From contig JAKEGI010000243.1 in NCBI GenBank assembly GCA_022615595.1, positions 1 to 6,667 on the forward strand: 6,667 nucleotides of DNA, written 5' to 3'. Under the pieces are notes generated by a model, which worked only from the letters and a program-made list of their open reading frames with translations, was not told the DNA's origin and did no database searches. Position numbers and translations under genes: made by a program. Each line of letters starts with the position of its first letter. The first letter of the stretch is position 1. Positions 1 through 6,667 of the stretch are shown one piece after another. This stretch comes from Bacteroidales bacterium. GTDB taxonomy: Bacteria; Bacteroidota; Bacteroidia; Bacteroidales; VadinHA17.

Positions 1-186
1 GGCATCGGCCTTGCCTTCAGCCAGATACTCGGCAATCTCTTTTCCTCTTAGATGTGAGGGCCATACCTCTTCATACTCAACTGTTGCAGTCTCAAAGGCT
101 AAGCCGGCATCATGCAGAAGCTGCCTGCGACGCGGTGAGGCAGAAGCCAGTATAAGTCTGTAGTCCTTCAGAGAATCAGCGATCAT
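1..186 (-). CDS. maf: Maf-family nucleoside triphosphate pyrophosphatase, N-terminal part (cut by window edge)
   Basis: Only the first 62 codons are inside the window; about two thirds of a usual Maf protein (roughly 190-200 residues) lies beyond the left edge. The family hydrolyses non-canonical or surplus nucleoside triphosphates such as dTTP and UTP to the monophosphate plus pyrophosphate in the cytoplasm, and was first linked to septum formation. The evidence is the signature P-loop-like motif near the N-terminus, SASPRR at residues 15-20 inside LILASASPRRRQLL, followed by a conserved-looking ...EYLAEGKA stretch near residues 53-61, where Maf proteins carry the helix ending in KA. The ATG at 184-186 is the only sensible start: it lies one base after the UbiA stop codon, with an AGGAAAGA purine stretch about ten bases upstream. 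The subfamily (dTTP/UTP versus m7GTP type) cannot be settled from this fragment. Last gene seen of the five-gene cluster. Confidence 0.93.
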   Translation of the reverse strand, partial: MIADSLKDYRLILASASPRRRQLLHDAGLAFETATVEYEEVWPSHLRGKEIAEYLAEGKADA

Positions 187-187
187 C

Positions 188-1174
188 CTAGAATATCTTT
201 CCTGATGTGATCATGGCACCTGCCACGAGTGAATAGAGTATCCCGAAAAGCATGATGACCTTCATCATCCGGCTGGCGGCATGTAGCAGATGCTTCTCTT
301 TTCCGGTGATAACGCTGTATATCACATATGCAAATGGCAGGGCGATCAGCAGAGTGATCAGGATCAGTGTTATTTTGTCGTTAAGATACCTGAACCATAC
401 AGTGTAAAGAGACAGAAGGGTAATGAGTGAAAGCAAGACAACAACTATTTTAGAGATGTACATTCCTGCCGACACAGGCAGGGTCTTTCTCTCCATGGCC
501 AGGTCACCTTCATAGTCCTCCATATCCTTTATTATCTCCCTGATGAGTGTTGTCAGGAAGGCGAAGAGGGCAAATCCGCCCACCCAGTAAAAGAGAATGG
601 CCACACCGGGAAAAGAGACAACAGCTGACGAATAGTGCGAATAGATTGCCGGCGCGTCATAGAGCACAACCATCAGAGGCACCATTGCGGTCAGGAGAGC
701 AACGATCAGATTTCCGATGAGAAACTGTCTCTTGTAGGCAGCCGAATAGAAGTAGAGAAGGCCGGTGACAAACAGGAAGATGAACCCCAGCCAGAAGTAA
801 CCTATGCGTGCGGAGACGAAGAATCCGCCTGCCACACCCAGGATATTGAGAACTATGTGGTACATCATGGCCTTCTGCCTGGTAATTGTGTTTCCTACTA
901 TTATCCTGCCCCGGTTGATGAGATCAGTGCGTATATCAAAGTAATCATTGATGACGTATCCGGCAGCGGTGATGAGCACTGTTGAAACGACAAGCACTAC
1001 GAATTCAAACCAGCCGAGCTGAAAAGTCATCCGGGTGACAACAAGGGGATCGTCTGCAAGCGTTACAGGCATGGCAGAGAGCAGAGGTCTCAAGACAGCA
1101 TACCTCATCAGCATCATTGTGAGAGCCACGATAAGCAGATTGGGCAATCTCACAAGTGTCAGGAGATCCTTCAT
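188..1174 (-). CDS. UbiA-family membrane prenyltransferase, (geranylgeranyl)glycerol-phosphate geranylgeranyltransferase-like
   Basis: Polytopic membrane protein of 328 residues with about nine hydrophobic segments, as expected for the UbiA superfamily, which transfers a polyprenyl group from its diphosphate to an acceptor within the membrane. Both Asp-rich, Mg-diphosphate-binding motifs are present: NDYFDIRTD at residues 76-84 and DMEDYEGD at 217-224. A conserved-looking YKRQFLIGN stretch lies between them. Bacteroidetes members of this type are usually annotated by similarity to archaeal digeranylgeranylglyceryl-phosphate synthase; the true substrate here is an inference, and other aromatic or lipid acceptors remain possible. 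MenA is less likely given the neighbours. Start choice: an upstream in-frame ATG at 1196-1198 would add eight residues and overlap kdsC by 20 bases. I prefer the ATG at 1172-1174 because it begins MKDLLTLVRLPNLL, like its relatives, has GGTGAG just upstream and sits four bases after the kdsC stop. Its stop is one base from the maf start. Confidence 0.88.
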   Translation of the reverse strand: MKDLLTLVRLPNLLIVALTMMLMRYAVLRPLLSAMPVTLADDPLVVTRMTFQLGWFEFVVLVVSTVLITAAGYVINDYFDIRTDLINRGRIIVGNTITRQKAMMYHIVLNILGVAGGFFVSARIGYFWLGFIFLFVTGLLYFYSAAYKRQFLIGNLIVALLTAMVPLMVVLYDAPAIYSHYSSAVVSFPGVAILFYWVGGFALFAFLTTLIREIIKDMEDYEGDLAMERKTLPVSAGMYISKIVVVLLSLITLLSLYTVWFRYLNDKITLILITLLIALPFAYVIYSVITGKEKHLLHAASRMMKVIMLFGILYSLVAGAMITSGKIF

Positions 1175-1178
1175 GTTC

Positions 1179-1700
1179 TCACCAGGAGAATGCTTCATAA
1201 TCCATCCAGTTATTGTGAAGTCTGAGCGTCTGTTCTATTACATCACGCACACACCCTTCGCCTCCGCGCTTACCCGAGATGTATACTGATATCTGCTTGA
1301 TCTCACTGTCTGCATCGCTGGGGCATACCGGAAGACCAACCATCTTCATCACCTCATAATCAGGAATATCGTCGCCCATGTAAAGGACATCCTTCAGGTC
1401 AACATCCCATTTGCTGATGAGCTCCTTCATGCTCTCTTTCTTGGTGCGCGAGTTCAGATAGATATCAGTGACACCCAGCGTCTTAAGTCTTTTGATATAC
1501 TCTTTGGAACTGGCACCGGAGATCACGCCTACACGGTACCCTTTCTTGACTGCCAGCTGAATGGCATAACCGTCTCTCAGATTCACGGTGCGAAGCGGCA
1601 CCCCCCATACAGACATAGGGATAGTCTGGGTTGACAGGACACCGTCAATATCGAATACGAAGCCTTTGACTCTCTGAAGCTCTTCCTTGAAATTGGTCAT
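1179..1700 (-). CDS. kdsC: 3-deoxy-D-manno-octulosonate 8-phosphate phosphatase (KdsC), HAD superfamily
   Basis: A 173-residue HAD phosphatase of the capless C0 type, which removes phosphate from KDO-8-phosphate to give KDO for the lipopolysaccharide inner core. Visible motifs: the nucleophile motif FDIDGVL with D17 and D19, the family-typical RDGYAI at 42-47, HAD motif II as VISGASS (S61), a lysine pair K87-K88 for motif III, and motif IV as YMGDDIPD at 107-114 (D110, D111). The C-terminal GGEGCVRDVIEQTL (146-159) corresponds to the glycine-rich tail that reaches the neighbouring active site in KdsC tetramers. Length fits the short KdsC form. The ATG overlaps the stop of the DUF2520 gene as ATGA, which suggests translational coupling, and GGGAG lies directly before the start. 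KdsA, KdsB and KdsD are not in the window. A related sugar-phosphate phosphatase activity is possible but less likely. Confidence 0.92.
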   Translation of the reverse strand: MTNFKEELQRVKGFVFDIDGVLSTQTIPMSVWGVPLRTVNLRDGYAIQLAVKKGYRVGVISGASSKEYIKRLKTLGVTDIYLNSRTKKESMKELISKWDVDLKDVLYMGDDIPDYEVMKMVGLPVCPSDADSEIKQISVYISGKRGGEGCVRDVIEQTLRLHNNWMDYEAFSW

Positions 1701-2479
1701 CTCCCGCTCTTTTTATAAAACCGTGTGATCATTCCGCTTATCAACCGGTACAGTTTCTGGTATTCAGGCGAGAAAGATAACAATTCAAGATGACTTTTTA
1801 TTGTTCCGGAATCATGTCTTACGGCAGGGCCTGTCTGTGCGGCCGATGGTCCGGCACGCAGCGCCTTGCGGGCAGTCTCCTCAATCAGCGGTCTCATGAT
1901 CTCACTATCAAAGCCTGCCCCCGAGGCTATGGTTTCACCGGCCGTCATCATGAAATTGGAGAAGTTATTTGTAAAAACGGCAGCCACATGCAGGTATCTG
2001 CGGCGCTCAGAATCACACTCATATGCCCCTGACCCTAACTGGTTCCCCAGGCTCTTGAGTACTTCGAGAGTAGTTTCATCGGTGGCTTCCACAAAAAAGG
2101 GTACCTTTGATATATCAGGTATGAAACCCTTTGTAAAAGTCTGCAACGGGTATAATACTCCCGCACGGCTGGTGCGTTGAAGCGCAGAGAGAGGGACACT
2201 GCCTGCAGTGTGAACTATTATGGTGTGATCAGGAACGGTGATGGCCGAGGCAACTTCTGAAACGGAGGTATCAGTTACGGCAAGTATCAGGATGTCACAG
2301 TCGTCAGCGACAGACATATCTCTTCTCCATTCTGCACCTGTTGATGCAGCAAGAGCAGCTGCGCTGGAGCCTCCCCTGGAGGCTACTGACAATACCCTGT
2401 GGCCTGCGGTGATGAACCTGAGTGACAACGCCTCCGCAACGTTTCCGGCACCGATAAATGATATATTGCAGGCTGACAC
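1697..2479 (-). CDS. Rossmann-like / DUF2520 domain protein (putative NAD(P)-dependent oxidoreductase)
   Basis: A 260-residue protein with two parts. The N-terminal Rossmann fold has the dinucleotide-binding motif FIGAGNVA (8-15), a second strand VLSVASR, and ILAVTDTSVSEVA (65-77), as in the ProC/6-phosphogluconate dehydrogenase-like families. After HTAGS (90-94) and GVLYPLQTF (107-115) comes the helical DUF2520 region, with HVAAVFTNNFSN (164-175) and QTGPAVRHD (215-223) typical of that family. The substrate is unknown; family members are often loosely named F420- or NADP-dependent reductases, which should not be taken as function. No ATG fits the frame: the start used is GTG at 2477-2479, since an in-frame TAA lies five codons upstream and the next in-frame Met is residue 55, inside the Rossmann fold. 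An out-of-frame ATG with a better leader lies 20 bases upstream (see findings). The gene follows the lipoprotein after 37 bases and shares ATGA with kdsC. Confidence 0.9.
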   Translation of the reverse strand: MSACNISFIGAGNVAEALSLRFITAGHRVLSVASRGGSSAAALAASTGAEWRRDMSVADDCDILILAVTDTSVSEVASAITVPDHTIIVHTAGSVPLSALQRTSRAGVLYPLQTFTKGFIPDISKVPFFVEATDETTLEVLKSLGNQLGSGAYECDSERRRYLHVAAVFTNNFSNFMMTAGETIASGAGFDSEIMRPLIEETARKALRAGPSAAQTGPAVRHDSGTIKSHLELLSFSPEYQKLYRLISGMITRFYKKSGR

Positions 2480-2516
2480 GTGCAGAGTGGCTTATTCATT
2501 TTTCCTGTGCGGATAA

Positions 2517-2921
2517 TCACTTACCGTAGTCGTACGAGGATATCGCCGTCACCTTGATCTGGTAGATCTTATAAGGCGAGTATTGCCCTGAATTGCTGTT
2601 GTTCATAAGCCAGGTGCAGTCATAGAAGTATTCTCCTGAAACAACCACCTCCTGCCCTTGTTCGAGCTGGGTCAGTTCACCCATAAACTCCTGAGGGTTG
2701 CAGAAATTAAATATTGAGTATGGGTCGGTGACAGGTGAAAACTGAGCCATGTTCTTTTCAGCATTGTATGAGATATAAGCGTGGCCCTGGTCTATTGTAT
2801 CCAGCCTGTCTCCGTCACATCCGCACTTTGGCTGCTTCTTGCAGCCTGTATCTGATATCACCGCTGCTATTACCAGCAGTGTCAATACCCCTGAAGCCAG
2901 AATCTTTTTTATGTACATCAT
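2517..2921 (-). CDS. Small Cys-rich lipoprotein of unknown function
   Basis: I do not recognise a named family. The 134-residue product starts MMYIKKIL, has a hydrophobic segment over residues 7-22 and then DTGCKKQ, where C27 is the likely lipidated cysteine. The lipobox is loose, with Asp at -3 where Leu, Val or Ile is usual, although Bacteroidetes lipoproteins often tolerate such sites. The mature part is short (about 108 residues), with four further cysteines (C33, C35, C74, C102), a CGCDGD stretch right after the lipidation site, and beta-rich segments including GQEVVVSGEYFYDCTW (88-103) and YKIYQIKVTAI. This looks like a small periplasm- or outer-membrane-anchored beta domain, possibly with one or two disulfides. 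Either Met at 2919-2921 or 2916-2918 could start it. It is the first gene after the candidate promoter and terminator, so it heads the five-gene cluster, although a link with the downstream enzymes is only positional. Confidence 0.8.
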   Translation of the reverse strand: MMYIKKILASGVLTLLVIAAVISDTGCKKQPKCGCDGDRLDTIDQGHAYISYNAEKNMAQFSPVTDPYSIFNFCNPQEFMGELTQLEQGQEVVVSGEYFYDCTWLMNNSNSGQYSPYKIYQIKVTAISSYDYGK

Positions 2922-2941
2922 TTCATTCTGTTAGTCGACTG

Positions 2942-2972
2942 CAAATTAACGCTTATTTTCCTTCATTACAAA
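2942..2972 (-). promoter_or_regulatory. Candidate Bacteroidetes-type promoter for the five-gene cluster
   Basis: On the minus strand a TTTG at 2972-2969 is followed by exactly 19 bases and then TTAATTTG at 2949-2942. The known Bacteroidetes primary-sigma consensus is TTTG, 19-21 bases, TAnnTTTG, so spacing fits and there is one mismatch (TT for TA). Transcription would start near 2935 and give a leader of about 14 bases before the lipoprotein ATG. The match was made by eye; the sequence is AT-rich, so chance is possible. Confidence 0.5.
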
Positions 2973-3002
2973 AAAAGAAGGCTGTTGCTTGCGCATCAGC
3001 CT
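2970..3002 (-). terminator. Intrinsic terminator after DUF3467, end of the rpoC transcription unit
   Basis: Read on the minus strand, AGGCTG (3002-2997), one A, TGC, the loop GCAA, GCA, one A and CAGCCT (2984-2979) form a nine-pair stem with a single A-A mismatch and a GNRA tetraloop, followed by TCTTTTTTT to 2970. It starts 23 bases after the DUF3467 stop. On the plus strand the stem is not followed by a T run, so it should act on minus-strand transcripts only. Confidence 0.85.
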
Positions 3003-3025
3003 CCTCCTTATTGAATAAAACTGCT

Positions 3026-3343
3026 TTATGCCTGTGCAGTGGGGCCGCCAAAAGTGACCGGCATAACCGGTCCTGAACCCTTGACCTCACGTATCGGACC
3101 ATGCACAGCTTCATATTTTGAGATATTGTCATTCAAAGCTGCAACAAACCGCTTGGCATGCTCGGGAGTAAGGATGATCCTCGATTTGACCTGTGATTTG
3201 GGTACTCCGGGCATGATCCGTATGAAATCGATAACAAACTCAGCCGGTGAATGAGTAATTACTGCAAGGTTTGAATAAACCCCCTGGGCAACCTCCTCAC
3301 TCAGCTCGATGTTAAACTGTCCCTGATTCTTGTTATCTGACAT
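3026..3343 (-). CDS. DUF3467 family protein, downstream partner gene of rpoC
   Basis: A 105-residue soluble protein without signal peptide or membrane segment. It matches the DUF3467 pattern: GVYSNLAVITHSPAEFVIDF (21-40), then MPGVPKSQVKSRIILTPEHAKRF (44-66, typical of the family), a helix LNDNISKYEAVHG (70-82) and a flexible Gly/Pro-rich tail (89-105). The core looks like a small alpha/beta domain; its biochemical role is not established. The ATG lies 11 bases after the rpoC stop, with AGGAACC immediately upstream, and the only good terminator lies behind this gene, so it should be made from the rpoC transcript. That arrangement suggests, but does not prove, a job connected with RNA polymerase or its expression level. 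The start is firm, because the conserved core begins soon after it and no other in-frame Met precedes the core. Confidence 0.92.
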   Translation of the reverse strand: MSDNKNQGQFNIELSEEVAQGVYSNLAVITHSPAEFVIDFIRIMPGVPKSQVKSRIILTPEHAKRFVAALNDNISKYEAVHGPIREVKGSGPVMPVTFGGPTAQA

Positions 3344-3354
3344 GGTTCCTGAAT

Positions 3355-6300
3355 TTAGTCCTGTTCCACTTCTTTTGTGCTGTGACCGGCATGAACGAGC
3401 GCCTCGTAATCATCAAGAGATCCTACAATAACATTTGTATACTCCCTGAGTCCTGTTCCGGCCGGTATCAGGTGACCCACAATGACGTTCTCCTTAAGGC
3501 CTTCAAGGAAGTCTATCTTCCCTAAGATGGCAGCCTCGTTAAGAACCTTTGTGGTCTCCTGGAATGAAGCCGCGGAGAAGAAGCTGTTCGTCTGAAGGGC
3601 AGCACGCGTGATACCCTGCAGAACCTGCTGTGAAGTCGCCGGGATGGCATCCCTTGCTTCAATCACCTTCAGGTCACGACGCTTCAGAACCGAGTTCTCA
3701 TCTCTCAGCTTACGGGCAGTGATAACCATTCCCGGACGTAGTGTCTGACTGTCACCGGCATCGAGAACTATCTTCTTGCCGTAAACCCAGTCATTCTCAT
3801 CCATGAACTCAAGCTTGTCTACAACCTGGCGCTCGAGGAACTTAGTGTCACCCGGATCGATGATCTCCACCTTACGCATCATCTGTCTTACTATGATCTC
3901 AAAGTGCTTGTCATTGATCTTCACACCCTGCAGACGGTATACCTCCTGAATCTCATTAACGATATACTCCTGAACCTTTGTGGGGCCCTTGATTGCGAGT
4001 ATGTCAGACGGAGTTATCGCTCCGTCGGAGAGAGGTGTTCCAGCCCTGACATAATCGTTCTCCTGAACGAGGATCTGCTTCGAGAGAGGCACGAGATACT
4101 TCTTCATCTCACCTGACTTGGAGGTGATGGTTATCTCCCTGTTACCCCTCTTTATCTTGCCGTATGTAACTTCACCGTCGATCTCTGTCACGATGGCAGG
4201 ATTGGACGGGTTACGGGCCTCGAACAGCTCGGTGACGCGCGGCAGACCTCCGGTGATGTCACCCGACTTGCCGACTGCCCTCGGTATCTTGACGAGAGTA
4301 TCACCCGCCACAACCAACTTGTTGAGATCAGTAACGAGGTGAGCCCCTACAGGAAGGTTGTATGACTTGATCTCCGTTCCTTCAGGAGACATGATCTTGA
4401 TTGTCGGGTTTTTAGTCTTGTCCCTGCTCTCAATGATAACCTTCTCCTTGAAGCCTGTCTGTTCGTCAGACTCCTCACGGAACGTGATGCCTTCGATCAG
4501 GTAATCAAACGCCACCTTACCGGCAACCTCTGAGATGATGACGGCGTTGAACGGATCCCACTCACAGATAAGATCCCCCTTGCTTACCTCCTGGTTGGGC
4601 TTGATATAGAGTTTGCTACCGTAAGGAATAGTATGGGTGGTAAGGGCAATGCCTGTCTTCTTGTCAACTATTCTCAGCTCACCCAGACGACCGATGACCA
4701 CATCAATCTTTCCCTTCTCCGGATCTTTCTTGGAAACCGTTCTCACCTCCTCAATGACGGCAATACCGCCATATCTTGCTACAAGGCTTGACTCGGTAGT
4801 GATATTTGAAGCAGTACCTCCGACGTGGAAAGTACGGAGTGTCAGCTGGGTACCGGGTTCACCGATACTCTGTGCTGCTATTACACCTGTTGCCTCACCT
4901 TTCTGCACCATTCTTCCCGTTGCCAGGTTACGTCCGTAACATTTGGCGCATACACCTTTCTTCGATTCGCATGTCAAAACGGAACGAATCTCAACCTGTT
5001 CAATAGGCGACTGTTCGATGCGGTTGGCAACATCTTCGGTGATCTCTTCACCTGAATTGGTGATGAGCTCGCCAGTGAGAGGGTTATAGATATCGTGTAC
5101 CGTGGTACGGCCAAGGATCCTGTCATAGAGTGACTCAACCACCTCCTCATTGTTCTTGATCGCCGTGGCTACAAGACCGCGAAGCGTACCGCAGTCCTCC
5201 TCGGTAATGATCACATCCTGTGAAACGTCAACAAGACGGCGGGTGAGATATCCTGCATCAGCTGTCTTGAGAGCCGTATCAGCAAGACCTTTGCGGGCAC
5301 CGTGGGTGGAGATGAAGTATTCAAGTACCGAAAGACCCTCCTTGAAGTTTGAAAGGATCGGGTTCTCGATGATCTCTGAGCCTGACGACCCTGATTTCTG
5401 TGGCTTCGCCATAAGACCCCTCATGCCTGACAGCTGACGGATCTGTTCCTTTGAACCCCTCGCGCCGGAGTCAAGCATCATGTACACTGAATTGAATCCC
5501 TGCTTGTCATTCGAGAGCTGTTTCATGAGGCTCTGCGTCAGACGGGCGTTTACATGTGTCCAGATATCAATGATCTGGTTGTATCTCTCATTGTTGGTGA
5601 TGAAACCCATGCTGTAGTTCGAAAGAACCTCGTCAACCTGCTCATAGCCCTCTGCTACAAACATCTCCTTCTCCTGCGGGATGATAACATCGTCGAGGTT
5701 GAAAGAGAGGCCGCCGGTGAATGCCATCCTGAAACCAAGATCCTTGATAGCATCAAGGAAATCGGCCGTCTTGGCTGTACCGGCCTTCTTGAGCACATTA
5801 CCAATGATATCCCTCAGAGACTTCTTGGTCAACAGATCATTAATGTAACCTACCTCCTCGGGTACAAACTCATTGAAGAGCACCCGCCCGACAGTGGTCT
5901 CGATGATATGTCTGACCTTTTCTCCGTTAACGACATCATTGACCTTGACCTTTATGACAGCGTGAAGGTCTATCTTACCCTCATTATATGCAATGTGCAC
6001 CTCTTCGGGTGAATAGAATATCGTACCCTCGCCCTTGACTTTAATCGTCTCCGTGCTCTTGCGTGCCTTGGTGATGTAATAGAGTCCGAGAACCATGTCC
6101 TGTGACGGAACGGTGATAGGCGCTCCGTTGGCAGGGTTGAGTATGTTGTGTGATGCAAGCATCAGCATCTGTGCCTCGAGAATGGCGGCGTTGCCCAGGG
6201 GCAGATGCACAGCCATCTGGTCTCCGTCGAAGTCAGCGTTGAACGCTGTACAGACGAGCGGGTGAAGCTGTATGGCCTTACCCTCGATAAGCTTCGGCTG

Positions 6301-6667
6301 GAAGGCCTGGATACCAAGCCTGTGAAGTGTCGGTGCACGGTTGAGCATGACGGGATGGCCCTTGAGAACGTTCTCGAGGATATCCCATACCACCGGATCC
6401 TTGCGGTCAACAATCTTCTTGGCACTCTTGACAGTCTTGACTATGCCGCGCTCAATGAGCTTGCGTATCACAAAAGGCTTGTAGAGTTCGGCAGCCATGT
6501 CTTTCGGGATACCGCATTCATGTAGATGCAGCTCCGGGCCGACGACGATGACTGAACGGGCTGAGTAGTCAACCCTCTTACCCAGAAGGTTCTGACGGAA
6601 ACGTCCCTGCTTGCCCTTCAGACTGTCTGACAGTGATTTAAGAGGCCTGTTGGCATCTGTCTTGACC
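3355..6667 (-). CDS. rpoC: DNA-directed RNA polymerase subunit beta' (C-terminal 1103 residues; 5' end beyond window)
   Basis: Catalytic beta' subunit of bacterial RNA polymerase. The frame stays open from 6666 to the TAA at 3355-3357; an ATG at 6496-6498 is internal, since the 56 codons before it read [20 protein letters not shown] and other RpoC core sequence. By comparison with E. coli about 315 residues are missing (first zinc site and part of the clamp). Visible in order, numbering from the window edge: the Mg-binding catalytic loop NADFDGDQM (143-151, bases 6214-6240), the bridge helix from [17 protein letters not shown] (401-417), a Gly/Ser linker QKSGSSGSE after MAKP where E. coli is shorter, the four cysteines of the second zinc site (C492, C566, C573, C576, equivalent to E. 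coli 814, 888, 895, 898), the trigger loop [20 protein letters not shown] and onward (590-617), and the C-terminal EVEQD. No frameshift or unusual residue was seen. rpoB would be expected beyond the right edge. Confidence 0.99.
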   Translation of the reverse strand, partial: VKTDANRPLKSLSDSLKGKQGRFRQNLLGKRVDYSARSVIVVGPELHLHECGIPKDMAAELYKPFVIRKLIERGIVKTVKSAKKIVDRKDPVVWDILENVLKGHPVMLNRAPTLHRLGIQAFQPKLIEGKAIQLHPLVCTAFNADFDGDQMAVHLPLGNAAILEAQMLMLASHNILNPANGAPITVPSQDMVLGLYYITKARKSTETIKVKGEGTIFYSPEEVHIAYNEGKIDLHAVIKVKVNDVVNGEKVRHIIETTVGRVLFNEFVPEEVGYINDLLTKKSLRDIIGNVLKKAGTAKTADFLDAIKDLGFRMAFTGGLSFNLDDVIIPQEKEMFVAEGYEQVDEVLSNYSMGFITNNERYNQIIDIWTHVNARLTQSLMKQLSNDKQGFNSVYMMLDSGARGSKEQIRQLSGMRGLMAKPQKSGSSGSEIIENPILSNFKEGLSVLEYFISTHGARKGLADTALKTADAGYLTRRLVDVSQDVIITEEDCGTLRGLVATAIKNNEEVVESLYDRILGRTTVHDIYNPLTGELITNSGEEITEDVANRIEQSPIEQVEIRSVLTCESKKGVCAKCYGRNLATGRMVQKGEATGVIAAQSIGEPGTQLTLRTFHVGGTASNITTESSLVARYGGIAVIEEVRTVSKKDPEKGKIDVVIGRLGELRIVDKKTGIALTTHTIPYGSKLYIKPNQEVSKGDLICEWDPFNAVIISEVAGKVAFDYLIEGITFREESDEQTGFKEKVIIESRDKTKNPTIKIMSPEGTEIKSYNLPVGAHLVTDLNKLVVAGDTLVKIPRAVGKSGDITGGLPRVTELFEARNPSNPAIVTEIDGEVTYGKIKRGNREITITSKSGEMKKYLVPLSKQILVQENDYVRAGTPLSDGAITPSDILAIKGPTKVQEYIVNEIQEVYRLQGVKINDKHFEIIVRQMMRKVEIIDPGDTKFLERQVVDKLEFMDENDWVYGKKIVLDAGDSQTLRPGMVITARKLRDENSVLKRRDLKVIEARDAIPATSQQVLQGITRAALQTNSFFSAASFQETTKVLNEAAILGKIDFLEGLKENVIVGHLIPAGTGLREYTNVIVGSLDDYEALVHAGHSTKEVEQD

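Noticed and set aside
635..985. 116-codon open frame on the plus strand
   Set aside because: Antisense to the UbiA gene across its first Asp-rich motif; composition is that expected for the shadow of a membrane protein gene.
3009..3032. Second possible hairpin (ATAAA / TTTAT) around the DUF3467 stop
   Set aside because: Only a short AT stem without GC pairs; too weak to call a terminator beside the strong one at 2970-3002.
2735..3076. 113-codon open frame on the plus strand spanning the intergenic gap
   Set aside because: It overlaps the lipoprotein and DUF3467 genes antisense and crosses the terminator; no family resemblance and no evident promoter or leader.
5554..6012. 152-codon open frame on the plus strand
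   Set aside because: It lies wholly opposite conserved rpoC codons, including regions with clear RpoC protein identity; its translation shows no recognisable domain.
5970..6425. Two minus-strand open frames (5970-6158 and 6162-6425) inside rpoC
   Set aside because: They are rich in Arg and Ser, in a shifted frame of the same strand, and overlap the invariant catalytic loop of RpoC.
6496..6498. ATG that could be taken as the rpoC start
   Set aside because: The frame stays open to the window edge and encodes conserved RpoC core sequence before this Met, so it is internal.
1..6667. Search for mobile elements, CRISPR, phage, toxin-antitoxin or defence genes
   Set aside because: All convincing genes are housekeeping or envelope genes in tight operons; no repeats, transposase or integrase motifs or defence domains were seen.

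Overview
The window reads as a housekeeping region of a Bacteroidetes (probably Bacteroidales) chromosome. The support is: an RpoC with the lineage-type linker after the bridge helix, a DUF3467 gene directly behind rpoC, the DUF2520 / KdsC / UbiA / Maf gene order, and a candidate promoter of the TTTG-N19-TAnnTTTG type used in this phylum. Base composition looks moderate and even, and every convincing gene lies on the minus strand. I saw no RNA gene, mobile element, integrase, CRISPR array or long repeat.

Right half (3026-6667), read right to left: the C-terminal 1103 residues of rpoC, the RNA polymerase beta' subunit, whose N-terminus lies off the right edge. Eleven bases after it comes a small DUF3467 gene. 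A GNRA-loop hairpin with a T tract (2970-3002), starting 23 bases past the DUF3467 stop, looks like the intrinsic terminator of this transcription unit.

Left half (1-2921), also read right to left: a tight five-gene cluster. A candidate promoter at 2942-2972 precedes a small Cys-rich lipoprotein of unknown function. It is followed by a Rossmann/DUF2520 oxidoreductase-like protein, KdsC (KDO-8-phosphate phosphatase, an LPS inner-core precursor step), a UbiA-family membrane prenyltransferase of the type often annotated as geranylgeranylglycerol-phosphate geranylgeranyltransferase, and the start of Maf, a nucleotide pyrophosphatase cut by the left edge. Gaps are 37 bases, a 4-base ATGA overlap, about 4 bases (or a 20-base overlap, depending on the UbiA start) and 1 base, so the five are probably co-transcribed.

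Functionally the window joins the core transcription machinery to a short envelope/lipid and nucleotide-housekeeping operon. Nothing in it looks like a defence or mobile system. The points most worth a second look are the UbiA enzyme and its real substrate, DUF3467 tied to RNA polymerase, the terminator whose T tract may also supply the -33 element of the next promoter, and the odd start region of the DUF2520 gene.
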